Source: Alphaproteobacteria bacterium
GTDB taxonomy: Bacteria; Pseudomonadota; Alphaproteobacteria; Rhodobacterales; Rhodobacteraceae
Direction of reading: 5' to 3'
Length of the DNA stretch: 64,000 bases
Assembly: GCA_003331935.1 (NCBI GenBank)
Contig: QOQE01000007.1
Span: forward strand, 1 to 64,000
The first letter of the stretch is position 1. Each line of letters begins with the position of its first letter. The notes beneath the pieces are model-generated. The model was not told where the DNA came from and did not search any database. It saw only the letters and a program-made list of their open reading frames with translations. Position numbers and translations under genes: made by a program. Shown here piece by piece: positions 29,533 to 37,196 of this stretch.

Positions 29533-30359
29533 TTGACTCCGACTGGTTAAGCAATTTAAAAAAATTTGACCGCGAAAGGTTTGACTCTCTCAAACATCTG
29601 AACTCTGAAAATCGTAAAGAATTGGCGGCAATATATTACTTTAATCTTGAGCTTGCAAATATTGCGTGGAACACAAGCGAGGCCGAACTTGGGTATTTAA
29701 AATTGCGTTGGTGGGAAAATTGCATAAATGATATGATTGGAGAAAATTTATTTGGAGATAATGAATACTTACTTATCCTCTCTAAGCTTGTTGCGGAAGA
29801 AAAGCTGTTAAAAAGTGATTTGCTTAGACTAATAAAAGCGCGTGAATTCGATTGCTCCAAAAAGCCCTTTGCTAATCATGAACAACAAATCAAGTACATT
29901 GGAGATACATCTCAAAATTTATTGTTTATGGGCTTAAGCTGTTTAACAGAGTTCAATGACTACTCTCTTAGAAAAAATCTTTCAGAGTATTTTGGTTTGT
30001 CGCTCGGGTTAGCACGATTTATTTTGGCAGCAGGTTCGCTTTGTCAAAACAAATGTTACTCACTTTTTTTGCCGAGGTATTCAGATTATAGCACTTATTT
30101 TGAATGCAAACTTAGTGATCATATTATAGAGAGAATATCTTGTGATATCGATTTTATATTTAATTTGATTGAGATGGGAGATAAGGAACTCCAAAACATG
30201 GGACTTAAAAAAAAATCTCTTTTTGTACTTAATACGGTCAGAAACTCTCTTCCTATTTTAAAAGAAATAAAAAACAGTCCGCAATTAATTTTTAGAACCA
30301 AACATAAGCTAAGTTTTAAACATAAATTTATTGATAAGATAAATAAACTTGTCACATAA
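29529..30359 (+). CDS. Squalene/phytoene synthase family protein, NDUFAF6-like
   Basis: A 276-residue all-helical protein of the squalene/phytoene synthase superfamily. The segment LGYLKLRWWENCIND fits the NDUFAF6 branch, whose members act in respiratory complex I assembly. The Asp-rich DxxxD motifs for prenyl diphosphate binding are not seen, so true squalene or phytoene synthesis is unlikely. The start is TTG at 29529, overlapping the cimA stop. It is part of a tightly packed plus-strand run. Confidence 0.65.
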   Translation: MIDSDWLSNLKKFDRERFDSLKHLNSENRKELAAIYYFNLELANIAWNTSEAELGYLKLRWWENCINDMIGENLFGDNEYLLILSKLVAEEKLLKSDLLRLIKAREFDCSKKPFANHEQQIKYIGDTSQNLLFMGLSCLTEFNDYSLRKNLSEYFGLSLGLARFILAAGSLCQNKCYSLFLPRYSDYSTYFECKLSDHIIERISCDIDFIFNLIEMGDKELQNMGLKKKSLFVLNTVRNSLPILKEIKNSPQLIFRTKHKLSFKHKFIDKINKLVT

Positions 30360-30366
30360 TTGAGAA

Positions 30367-30984
30367 ATGTTAAGCACGAAATTTATAATTGATGCAGCGC
30401 CTAGGATCTACAAATTAGAAAAGAGGTTTGAGCTCATCGAGAAGGACTTTGGCTTCCCCTCTTTTGATCCTAGGGAGAAAGGATATATCGCGCTAAAAAA
30501 AACTATTATTGGACAACAACTTTCTATAGCCTCAGCCGCAGCAATATGGAGGCGTTTCATAGATGCAGACATTAGAGATGAAAAAATTTTAAATGGCCAA
30601 GCTGATATGCAATTAAGGAATCTTGGTCTTTCAAGACAAAAAATTTCATATCTAAAAAGTCTTGCCGGAAGTAGACTTGATTTTGATAAGATGGAGGTGA
30701 TGGAAAACGAGGAAGTCATTGATGTTTTGACGGCTATAAAAGGAATTGGGTTATGGACCGCGGAAATTTACTGCATTTTTAGTTTAAGACGATTAGATAT
30801 TTTTCCGGCAGGTGATCTTGCTTTGCAAGAGGCTACAAAGTATCTATTAGACTTAAAGAGTAGGCCGTTGGAAAAAGAAATGAGAAAATTGGCCAAAAGC
30901 TGGGTGCCTTATAGATCAGTATGTGCGATAATTTTGTGGCATTTTTATAGGAATTTGAAGTCTAGGGAGTCAACATTATGGTAG
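30367..30984 (+). CDS. DNA-3-methyladenine glycosylase II (AlkA-type, HhH-GPD)
   Basis: A 205-residue DNA repair glycosylase that removes alkylated purines. The helix-hairpin-helix is at AIKGIGLWTAEIYCIFSL, and the catalytic Asp is in FPAGDLALQ. QQLSIASAAAIWRRF is the conserved N-terminal helix. It is shorter than E. coli AlkA because the N-terminal TBP-like domain is missing, as in many bacterial homologues. The 3' end overlaps the next esterase gene by 7 bases. Confidence 0.88.
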   Translation: MLSTKFIIDAAPRIYKLEKRFELIEKDFGFPSFDPREKGYIALKKTIIGQQLSIASAAAIWRRFIDADIRDEKILNGQADMQLRNLGLSRQKISYLKSLAGSRLDFDKMEVMENEEVIDVLTAIKGIGLWTAEIYCIFSLRRLDIFPAGDLALQEATKYLLDLKSRPLEKEMRKLAKSWVPYRSVCAIILWHFYRNLKSRESTLW

Positions 30985-31640
30985 ATGAATTAAATGTAAA
31001 AGAAAAGATGCCAACCTCGGGATCGGTGAAAAAGGTTGTTATCTTTCTGCACGGATATGGGGCTGATGGAGCCGATTTATTTTCTTTAAGTGAGCCTCTG
31101 TCGGAGCAGTTACCCCATTGCTTTTTTGCCTCTCCTGATGCCCCTAGAAAATGTGGAGCATCACCTTTTGGTTTTGAGTGGTTTCCGATACCTGATATAG
31201 ATGGATCGACTTTTGCTGATATGATGAAAGCATTAGCTTCTTCAGAGAAATTAATCATTAAATTAATAGATGGGTATAAAAAGCGATTTAGTCTAGAGTA
31301 TCAAGACATTGTTTTACTTGGATTTAGTCAAGGCTGCATGATTTCGTTAAATATTGGCCTGAGACAGTTGAACGAGTTAGGGGGTATTGTTGGTATCTCG
31401 GGACGGCTTCTTATGCCAGAATCTTTGGAAGAACGTAGGGAAGGTAGCTATCCGCCTGTAATATTAATCCATGGAGATGCTGATGAAGTCGTGCCAATTT
31501 CGTCAATGCATGATGCGGAAAAATTTTTAAATAAAATAAATGTTAATTTCTCAACTCACACTAGTAAAAATATCGGACATGGAATTGCACCTGATGGATT
31601 AGCAAAAGCCCTAGAGTTTATTAAAAATATTTTTAGCTAG
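30978..31640 (+). CDS. Carboxylesterase/lysophospholipase-like alpha/beta hydrolase
   Basis: A 220-residue serine hydrolase of the phospholipase/carboxylesterase family. FLHGYGADGADL is the oxyanion loop, GFSQG holds the nucleophile, GDADEVVP the acid Asp and GHGIAP the His. All three triad residues are present. Natural esters are unknown; family members act on short acyl esters or lysophospholipids. It is coupled to the alkA-like gene by overlap. A short inverted repeat (ACACTA and TAGTGT, about 31653-31676) lies after the stop. Confidence 0.85.
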   Translation: MVDELNVKEKMPTSGSVKKVVIFLHGYGADGADLFSLSEPLSEQLPHCFFASPDAPRKCGASPFGFEWFPIPDIDGSTFADMMKALASSEKLIIKLIDGYKKRFSLEYQDIVLLGFSQGCMISLNIGLRQLNELGGIVGISGRLLMPESLEERREGSYPPVILIHGDADEVVPISSMHDAEKFLNKINVNFSTHTSKNIGHGIAPDGLAKALEFIKNIFS

Positions 31641-31703
31641 TTTTTTTACTGCAAACACTATGTAATAACTTAGTGTGTAACATTTTGTATATGGAAATTA
31701 GGA

Positions 31704-32300
31704 GTGGATAAGTATATGCTTGATCGCCAAGACAATGTACAACATGATATTTTTGAAAAATCAAAGCAACGGCCAGCGTTAATTTTAAATGCAGATTACA
31801 GACCTTTATCTTACTTTCCACTTTCCTTATGGCCTTGGCAAGAGGCTATAAAGGCTGTCTATTTAGGGAGAGTAAATGTAGCGGCAGAATATGAGGAAGT
31901 GGTTCGTTCAGAGAAATTAACACTTCCACTTCCATCAGTGATCGTACTCAAGAATTATGTAGTGCCTACTAAAACAGTTCCCTTCACCAGAGCCAATTTA
32001 TTTTTGCGGGATGAATTTACCTGTCAATATTGTGGTTGTAAGGAAAAAGATCTTACCTTTGATCACGTTGTGCCGAAGTCAAGAGGAGGTAAAACTCGCT
32101 GGGACAATGTCGTTGCTGCTTGTCAAACATGTAACCTGAGAAAAGCTGCAAAAACTACATCTCAAGCTGGTTTTAAATTGAAGAAGGTGCCAACTAAACC
32201 ATCACCGGATGTGTTACTAAATAAAGGAAAGAAATTTCCTCCTAGTGATATGCACAAATCATGGGGTGACTTTCTTTATTTTGAAAAAGATTTTAATTGA
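31704..32300 (+). CDS. HNH endonuclease family protein
   Basis: A 198-residue protein with a clear HNH domain: CQYCGCKEKDLTFDHVVP, RGGKTRWDN and ACQTCN give the paired Cys zinc ligands and the H-N-H order. The N-terminal ALILNADYRPLSYFPLSLW is highly typical of a conserved alphaproteobacterial HNH family. Its cellular role is not established; a DNA repair or processing role is plausible. The start may be GTG at 31704 or ATG at 31716; the site GGAG is at 31701-31704, which favours the ATG. Confidence 0.85.
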   Translation: MDKYMLDRQDNVQHDIFEKSKQRPALILNADYRPLSYFPLSLWPWQEAIKAVYLGRVNVAAEYEEVVRSEKLTLPLPSVIVLKNYVVPTKTVPFTRANLFLRDEFTCQYCGCKEKDLTFDHVVPKSRGGKTRWDNVVAACQTCNLRKAAKTTSQAGFKLKKVPTKPSPDVLLNKGKKFPPSDMHKSWGDFLYFEKDFN

Positions 32301-32785
32301 AAAAACTTAAAAAAATGAAGGGAAGCTAAAGCCCATCCTATAAAAAGACCAGTTGATAAAATAAGGTTCCAGGTTGCCATTGATAGACCCATGAAAGACC
32401 ATGTAACTTCGTTGCAGCGGACAACAGACGTGTTTAATATATCCTGCAATAAAGCTTCAGCACTTTTATCATGCACCGAAAATAGACTAGAAGAAGAACA
32501 AGATTGGGGACCTTGAAAGATACCCTGTTCTACCCCAGCGTGATAAGATGCCAAGAAAATGCTTAATGCCATGACAAGTGTATTTATTGGGTACATAAAA
32601 AACTTGTGCGTTCTGAAAAAAATTAGCCATACCGACGCAAAGGAAACAAAAATGTGTGGAAATCGCTGAGTCAAACATAGGGAACAAGGAACTAATCCAA
32701 ATACATGCTCTGATATCAACGCAAATAATATCATTGTAAATGAGATGGCCCCCAATGATATATGATTTAAGTAGATTTTTGTCAT
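32276..32785 (-). CDS. dsbB: Disulfide bond formation protein DsbB
   Basis: A 169-residue inner-membrane protein with four hydrophobic segments. The first periplasmic Cys pair is in PCSLCLTQR and the second pair in PQSCSSSS and VRCNEV. DsbB reoxidises DsbA and passes electrons to quinone. The C-terminus overlaps the end of the convergent HNH gene by 25 bases. The start overlaps the DedA-like gene by 4 bases, so the two membrane proteins are cotranscribed. Confidence 0.88.
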   Translation of the reverse strand: MTKIYLNHISLGAISFTMILFALISEHVFGLVPCSLCLTQRFPHIFVSFASVWLIFFRTHKFFMYPINTLVMALSIFLASYHAGVEQGIFQGPQSCSSSSLFSVHDKSAEALLQDILNTSVVRCNEVTWSFMGLSMATWNLILSTGLFIGWALASLHFFKFFQLKSFSK

Positions 32786-33324
32786 ACAAGGCTCAATAGA
32801 AGGAGTGTAATCCCTAAACCGATTATAATTATTAAAGTAAGAAGACCAAGTTTATTTTCAATAAAACTCTGAACTTTAGAGCCAAACCAAAAAATTAAAA
32901 ATCCAATAAGGAAAAATCGCAAACCCCTAGAAAGCAAAGAAAAAAAGCAGAAGTAGAAAAAATTCATCGAGCTTATTCCGGATATTATTGTAACCAGTTT
33001 GTACGGAATGGGTGATACGCCAGCTATAAATACGGCTAGAGAACCATTGGCATTATAAAGCTCCTTGAAACTGTTAATCTGGTCTGTTAATGCCAAGGAC
33101 TCTGTTATATGAACGCCTATTTCATCCCAGAAAAGAAAACCTATGTAATAGCCTGTGATGCCACCTAAAACGGAGAAACCTGAGCACAGCATACAGTACC
33201 ATATAAACTTTTTTTTGTTTGCTACTATTAGAGCTATCAAAAATGGGTCAGGAGGTATTGGAAAAATGAAAGCCTCAGTAAATGCCCAAAGACATAAGAT
33301 CAATGTAGACATTCGATTATTCAA
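32782..33324 (-). CDS. DedA/YqaA-like SNARE-associated-family membrane protein
   Basis: A 180-residue protein with several membrane segments. It contains FPIPPDPFLIALI, GGITGYYIGFLFWDEIG and FIAGVSPIPYKLVTIISGISSM, the re-entrant-loop pattern of the YqaA branch of the DedA family. Family members take part in membrane lipid transport, but the role of this branch is unclear. It is upstream of dsbB, overlapping by 4 bases, and divergent from tRNA-Leu. Confidence 0.8.
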   Translation of the reverse strand: MNNRMSTLILCLWAFTEAFIFPIPPDPFLIALIVANKKKFIWYCMLCSGFSVLGGITGYYIGFLFWDEIGVHITESLALTDQINSFKELYNANGSLAVFIAGVSPIPYKLVTIISGISSMNFFYFCFFSLLSRGLRFFLIGFLIFWFGSKVQSFIENKLGLLTLIIIIGLGITLLLLSLV

Positions 33325-33406
33325 AAGCCTTTTTATATCTATGCTATTTTTGATTCTGGTGAAAATAATAAGATCCCTAATTAAACTGAACTCTTGACTT
33401 TTTAGG

Positions 33407-33433
33407 TTGAAAGCAACTTAATGCAAGTATATT
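33407..33433 (+). promoter_or_regulatory. Possible promoter of tRNA-Leu
   Basis: TTGAAA at 33407-33412 and TATATT at 33428-33433 are separated by 15 bases and end 10 bases before the tRNA, a suitable place for its transcription start. The spacer is slightly short. A TTGACT at 33394 is an alternative -35 but is too far from any -10. Confidence 0.35.
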
Positions 33434-33443
33434 TTTTCATCAT

Positions 33444-33529
33444 GCCCAAGTGGCGGAATGGTAGACGCAGCGGATTCAAAATCCGCCGGTAGTAATATCG
33501 TGAGAGTTCGAGTCTCTCCTTGGGCACCA
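33444..33529 (+). tRNA. tRNA-Leu (CAA)
   Basis: The acceptor stem pairs GCCCAAG with CTTGGGC and is followed by an encoded ACCA end. The anticodon stem GCGGA/TCCGC closes the loop TTCAAAA, giving anticodon CAA (Leu). The variable arm is long, as in class II tRNAs, and the T-arm holds GTTCGAGTC. It decodes UUG. The DNA to the right, up to about 37 kb, has the features of an inserted islet, and tRNA genes are common integration targets. Confidence 0.97.
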
Positions 33530-33921
33530 TAATAATTTAATATTAGCTTTATTTGCTTTGATTTAATCAAACTTAGTCAAGGAGGGTAGACCAAATGGTA
33601 GACAAAAATGGTGCTTCTTTTTTTTATAGCTAATTTCTCCCAAATGTAAGATACATTTTACACGATTTCTCCTCATATTTACCATTACGTTTTTTTTAGA
33701 CGCACCTGTTGCCCTTCGTATCTCTTTATGACTTGCGAATACACTATTAATTCTTAAAGACACGTCCACGAGCTGTTTCAAAGAACACTAACGTTTCGAG
33801 TGGCGGTAGAGATTTGCGACGATTTTCACTCCTGTTAGTGATGGCTAAGACTGAGTATTTTCAACATTTACTTGCAAAGCATGCTAACTTAATTTTGCGA
33901 CTCGACAAAAGAGGTATTCAA
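33530..33921. other. Gene-free stretch between tRNA-Leu and the dddP-like gene
   Basis: Nearly 400 bases of AT-rich DNA with short open frames on both strands that resemble nothing I know. It contains repeat copy R1 at 33581-33628, from GGAGGGTAGACC through GGTGCTTC and a T tract. Base composition changes sharply to GC-rich at about 33930, inside the next gene. It may hold the scar of a lost integrase, but no recombinase motif is visible. Confidence 0.5.
33581..33628 (+). repeat. Imperfect repeat R1 (left boundary of the dddP segment)
   Basis: It runs from GGAGGGTAGACCAAAT through GGTGCTTC to a T tract and TATA. It aligns over its whole length with bases 35473-35520 (R2: GGGTAGACAAAA, GACCAAAA, GGTGCCTCTTTT, TATA), with roughly three quarters of positions equal by eye. 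R1 and R2 bracket the GC-rich dddP-like gene in direct orientation, as attachment-site scars would. Confidence 0.5.
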
Positions 33922-35178
33922 ATGGCTAATTTTGACTGGCACGCTGAGCGCAGTGATCTGGCAGGTGTTGTACTTCTTGATCGAGCCCCAGAAAGCGAAG
34001 GCATTGATCTTAGCGCTGTGCGCCTCTATCGGCTCGGCCGCGTCCGCGAACAGATGAAACTTTTCGGCGTTGATGCAGTTGTCCTCTCGGATCCGATAAA
34101 CATCCGCTATGCGACCGGTGCGCGAAATATGCAGGTCTTTTGCCAGCGGAATGCTCCGTCACGCTATCTGCTACTGACTGCACATAAATCTATCTTGTTT
34201 GAATTTACCGGCTGTCTGCACCTGGGTCATGGTTTTGAAACAATTGACGAGGTTCGGCCCTCGAAAACCGCCAGCTTCGTAGCCGCCGGGCCCGAAATCG
34301 TGGTACGGGAAAAAGCCTGGGCAACTGAGATGGCAGGCCTGATCGACGAGCTGGTCGGCAAAGGGGCGACGGTGGGCCTAGAACGGTTGAATGCGGGAAC
34401 GGCAATTGCGCTCAAAGACTGCGACTTGCAGATTGTCGATGCTCAGCAACCAGTTGAGATGGCGCGGTCTGTTAAGTCCAGCGAAGAAATGAAATGCGTG
34501 AATGCCTCTTTGCGCGCAACAGAGCGTGGTGTCGCCAAACTACGCGACGCAATTCGTCCAGGCATGACTGAGAACGAGCTATGGTCTGTCCTACATCAAT
34601 CCGTGATTGCGCAGAATGCAGATTACTGCGAGACGCGTTTGCTCAATGCGGGCGCGCGGTCAAACCCTTGGTTTCAGGAAACATCCAGCAACGTCATCGG
34701 TGAAAATGAATTGATAGCGCTAGATACCGATGTAGTGGGGTGTCACGGCTACTACTCTGATTTTTCCCGCACATTCCACGCAGGCCCCGGCAAACCGTCA
34801 GCGACACAGCGTGAGCTTTATAAGGTCGCCTACGAACAAGTTATTAGCAACATGGGCATCCTTCATGCTGGAATGAGCTTTCGTGATTACGCGGATAGGG
34901 CTTGGGACATTCCGGCAAAGTACTACGAAAACCGCTACTATCTGTCGGCCCATGGCTGTGGCATGACAGGAGAATACCCCTATCTTTACCACAAAGGTGA
35001 TTTCCCGGACGCAGGCTATGACGGCGAAATTTTTGCTGGTATGACCATTTGCGTCGAAAGCTATATTGGTGAAGCGGGTGGGCATGAAGGCGTCAAGTTA
35101 GAGCAACAAGTTCTCGTTACGGAAACAGGTATCGAGGTACTGTCCCGCTTTCCGTTCGAACAAGACTTGTTGTGCTGA
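33922..35178 (+). CDS. dddP: M24-family DMSP lyase DddP-like protein, horizontally acquired
   Basis: A 418-residue protein of the M24 metallopeptidase fold. It matches DddP motifs: DPINIRYATGARNMQ, CETRLLNAGARSNPWFQE and ALDTDVVG. All six metal-site residues can be placed: Asp268, Asp270, Asp280, His344, Glu379 and Glu394. DddP cleaves DMSP to dimethyl sulfide and acrylate. The frame extends upstream to 33814, but ATG 33922 with GAGG 8 bases before it fits better. The gene is markedly richer in G+C, with different codon choice, than all its neighbours, a sign of transfer. A prolidase-like or other M24 function is the alternative. Confidence 0.68.
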   Translation: MANFDWHAERSDLAGVVLLDRAPESEGIDLSAVRLYRLGRVREQMKLFGVDAVVLSDPINIRYATGARNMQVFCQRNAPSRYLLLTAHKSILFEFTGCLHLGHGFETIDEVRPSKTASFVAAGPEIVVREKAWATEMAGLIDELVGKGATVGLERLNAGTAIALKDCDLQIVDAQQPVEMARSVKSSEEMKCVNASLRATERGVAKLRDAIRPGMTENELWSVLHQSVIAQNADYCETRLLNAGARSNPWFQETSSNVIGENELIALDTDVVGCHGYYSDFSRTFHAGPGKPSATQRELYKVAYEQVISNMGILHAGMSFRDYADRAWDIPAKYYENRYYLSAHGCGMTGEYPYLYHKGDFPDAGYDGEIFAGMTICVESYIGEAGGHEGVKLEQQVLVTETGIEVLSRFPFEQDLLC

Positions 35179-35405
35179 CATTATTTATTTTTAATGCTAT
35201 ATTTTCTGTTGTAGGTTTTTTTGCTTCAGCACAATCCGATAAAAAATGGTCAACTAAGCAATGTTCCGATTTATGGAAAGCGATTGGGTTTTTCACGGCT
35301 CTTGCCGATAAACAGTGGAAAAAAAAGAATTAGGAAAAGGGAGCGCCATATGCCTCAATTGCAGCAGACTATTCTACTGTACATCAAACTGTCTGTGACA
35401 AGTAA
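35172..35405 (+). pseudogene. Small secreted protein gene interrupted by an in-frame amber codon
   Basis: A GTG at 35172 overlaps the dddP stop (GTGCTGA) and opens a frame with a textbook signal peptide: about 20 residues ending FFASAQ, cleavage after ASA. The mature part begins SDKKWSTKQCSDLWKAIGFF and hits TAG at 35331-35333 after 53 codons. The same frame continues with EKGAPYASIAADYSTVHQ and a Cys near the end to TAA at 35403. The in-frame, protein-like tail with a second Cys suggests one original gene of about 76 codons, with a Gln codon mutated to TAG. I do not know the family. Confidence 0.5.
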
Positions 35406-35413
35406 GTGAAAGG

Positions 35414-35526
35414 CCCCATCTGCTATACACTATAAGAATATACTACGTGAGTACCCCCTATTTTCCATCCGTGGGCGGGTAGACAAAACGAGGGACCAAA
35501 ACGGTGCCTCTTTTCAGTATAAAAAA
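35414..35526 (+). repeat. Imperfect repeat R2 (between the dddP and dmdA-like segments)
   Basis: It has two parts. The left half (35414-35488, beginning CCCCATCTGCTATACACT) aligns with R3 at 36824. The right half (35473-35520, GGGTAGACAAAA then GGTGCCTC) aligns with R1 at 33581. R2 therefore behaves like a hybrid junction that shares one side with each other copy. It lies in the 160 bases between the broken secreted-protein gene and the dmdA-like gene. Confidence 0.55.
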
Positions 35527-35565
35527 GTGGTGTTCATTTCTTTAACAAGCAAATTGATTGCGCCA

Positions 35566-36705
35566 TCAAGACTTTGTTAACTTTTTGTCAGGATCATAAA
35601 AAGGTTTTTTAGTTGTTTGGGCGTCTCGCAATTGTCCTTGTATTTCTACTTTAAATGTTCTTCCAATATCGTCATATTTAGTTTCAACCATAGCTAGTGC
35701 TAAATTTTTTTCTAATCTTGGGGAATATACCGCAGATGTAACCTTACCTATTTTTTTTTCATCTATTGAAACAGGCCAAAATTTAGTATTAGGCCTCAGA
35801 AGAGGCTCACCATCAATTATCAGCCCGACTTGCTTTCGGGTAACTCCACTTTGCTTTATATGTTCTAAAGCAGTTTTTCCGATAAAGTTATATGGACCAT
35901 TTAAATCAACTAGCCTATCCAAGCCTAATTCAAATGGATTTGTATTTATGTCCATATCAGCATGATAAGAAAGCATGCCACCTTCTATTCTTCTTATAGT
36001 AGACGTATGACCTGGTTTTAATCCAAAACAATTGCCTGCAGACATAATCATTTCCCAGAGCTCATTGCCACGAGAATTATCTTGTAAATAAATCTCATAG
36101 CCTAACTCACTCGACCAGCCTGTCCGAGAAATAATTAATTCAATTCCTTGTAAATTAACTTTTCTCAACCAGTAATATTTTAGGTCTCGGATGTCCTCTC
36201 CTATTAGTTTTGCAAGAATGTCCTGTGAACGTGGTCCTTGAAGTTGGAGGGGTGAAACATCAGGCTCACAGATTTTAACATTAAAATTTGTATTAACAGC
36301 TACGCCCTGTGCCCATAAAAGAACATCGCTATCCGCAAGTGAAATCCAATACTTATTCTCTTCTAGGCGTAATAAAATAGGGTCATTTATTATGCCACCA
36401 TCTGAGTTTGTAATAAGAATATACTTGCATTGTCCAACTGCCATATTGCTCAAGTTACGAGGCGTCAAGAGTTGTATAAACTTAGAAGCATCTTTACCTG
36501 TTATTTGAACCTGACGCTCTACTGCCACATCACATAAAACCGCTGTTTCAATTAAGTTCCAAAAATTCTTCTCTGGCGATCCAAAGTCACGAGGTATATA
36601 CATATGGTTATAAACAGAGAAATCTTTTGCTCCCCATTTGATGGTAGATTCAAAAAATGGTGACTTTCTAATTTGTGTTCCAAAGCCAAAATCATCGGGG
36701 CTCAT
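35566..36705 (-). CDS. DmdA/GcvT-family demethylase (paralogue 2)
   Basis: About 379 residues, aminomethyltransferase fold. It aligns along its length with the copy at 4.7-5.8 kb and with DMSP demethylase: VYNHMYIPRDF, RQVQITGKDASKFIQLLTPR, ADSDVLLWAQG, LQGPRSQDIL and ISRTGWSSELGYEIY (the Trp missing in paralogue 1 is present here). It would move a methyl group from a methylated substrate to tetrahydrofolate. Next to a DddP-like gene, DMSP is a natural guess, unproven. ATG 36705 is preferred over TTG 36717 because GGAGA lies 5 bases before it. Repeats R2 and R3 flank the gene. Confidence 0.7.
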   Translation of the reverse strand: MSPDDFGFGTQIRKSPFFESTIKWGAKDFSVYNHMYIPRDFGSPEKNFWNLIETAVLCDVAVERQVQITGKDASKFIQLLTPRNLSNMAVGQCKYILITNSDGGIINDPILLRLEENKYWISLADSDVLLWAQGVAVNTNFNVKICEPDVSPLQLQGPRSQDILAKLIGEDIRDLKYYWLRKVNLQGIELIISRTGWSSELGYEIYLQDNSRGNELWEMIMSAGNCFGLKPGHTSTIRRIEGGMLSYHADMDINTNPFELGLDRLVDLNGPYNFIGKTALEHIKQSGVTRKQVGLIIDGEPLLRPNTKFWPVSIDEKKIGKVTSAVYSPRLEKNLALAMVETKYDDIGRTFKVEIQGQLRDAQTTKKPFYDPDKKLTKS

Positions 36706-36823
36706 TAAATTCTCCAAAGGTTGGTAAAGAGCAAACTAAAGATACTTAGAACATATAAGCGATTAGAATAAAAATGATAAGCAATATGTATATTCAAGAA
36801 ATTAATTTATTACCCTCCAAGCA

Positions 36824-36905
36824 CCCCATCTGCTGTACACTCCATAAATATTATACGTATAGACCTACTGTGCCCCATATGTGGATAGAGTAGATTTAAA
36901 ACCAA
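36824..36905 (+). repeat. Imperfect repeat R3 (right boundary of the dmdA-like segment)
   Basis: It begins CCCCATCTGCTGTACACT and continues through TATACGTA, CCCCATATGTGG and GAGTAGA. It aligns with R2 from 35414 in the same orientation (CCCCATCTGCTATACACT, TACTACGT, TTCCATCCGTGG, GGGTAGA). The pair brackets the dmdA-like gene. The last 15-20 bases (AAAACCAAGAAAAAAG) only weakly resemble the R1/R2 core. Confidence 0.55.
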
Positions 36906-36992
36906 GAAAAAAGTTTATGCCAGGTATGATCAAAATTTAAGTAATGCAGTTGAAAGCTTGAATTTATTGTCGTTTATGCTATTTATAACGAA

Positions 36993-37042
36993 GGGGACAA
37001 ACTAGAGTAGGCGAGATCAAGTCATCCTACTGGTTTGTTTCC
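36993..37042. repeat. Strong imperfect inverted repeat (17-bp stem, 14-base loop)
   Basis: Arm 36993-37011 (GGGGACAAACTAGAGTAGG) pairs with 37026-37042 (CCTACTGGTTTGTTTCC). It forms 17 base pairs, three of them G-U, with a two-base bulge. No T tract follows, so it is not a classical rho-independent terminator. It could be a structured RNA, the end of a decayed mobile element, or a processing site. It sits between the islet repeats and the hupE-like gene. Confidence 0.6.
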
Positions 37043-37196
37043 TTCCTAAAAAATTAATCTAATTAAAAAAATATCATAGCACTTTTTATTTAAACAGTGT
37101 CTTTTTTTCTACCTTTTTAAATTATAGTATGAAACTTAAAAATTGGGACCTTTGTGAGGCACTCACCTATCCGTAAAATGGCTGTATTCCTTTTTG

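Larger units (their letters stand above)
36718..37153. other. Long intergenic region right of the dmdA-like gene
   Basis: More than 400 bases without a convincing gene. It contains repeat R3 (36824-36905) and a strong imperfect hairpin (36993-37042). The rest is AT-rich with long A and T runs and must include the promoter of the dmdA-like gene on the left and that of the hupE-like gene on the right. No cobalamin riboswitch box is visible, which I checked because HupE genes are sometimes so controlled. Confidence 0.5.

Noticed and set aside
29529-30359. Phytoene or squalene synthase for carotenoid or hopanoid synthesis
   Set aside because: The Asp-rich prenyl-binding motifs are not visible and no other terpenoid genes are nearby; the NDUFAF6-like branch fits better.
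31653-31676. Inverted repeat ACACTA...TAGTGT as a rho-independent terminator of the esterase gene
   Set aside because: The stem is only 6-7 AT-rich pairs with a 10-base loop and no T tract follows; too weak to call.
33563-33781. Reverse-strand 72-codon frame behind tRNA-Leu as an integrase remnant
   Set aside because: No catalytic Arg-His-Arg-Tyr pattern or other recombinase similarity can be seen; it is probably a chance frame.
36900-37196. Cobalamin or nickel riboswitch before the hupE-like gene
   Set aside because: No B12-box-like sequence was found, and the single hairpin does not match a known riboswitch layout.
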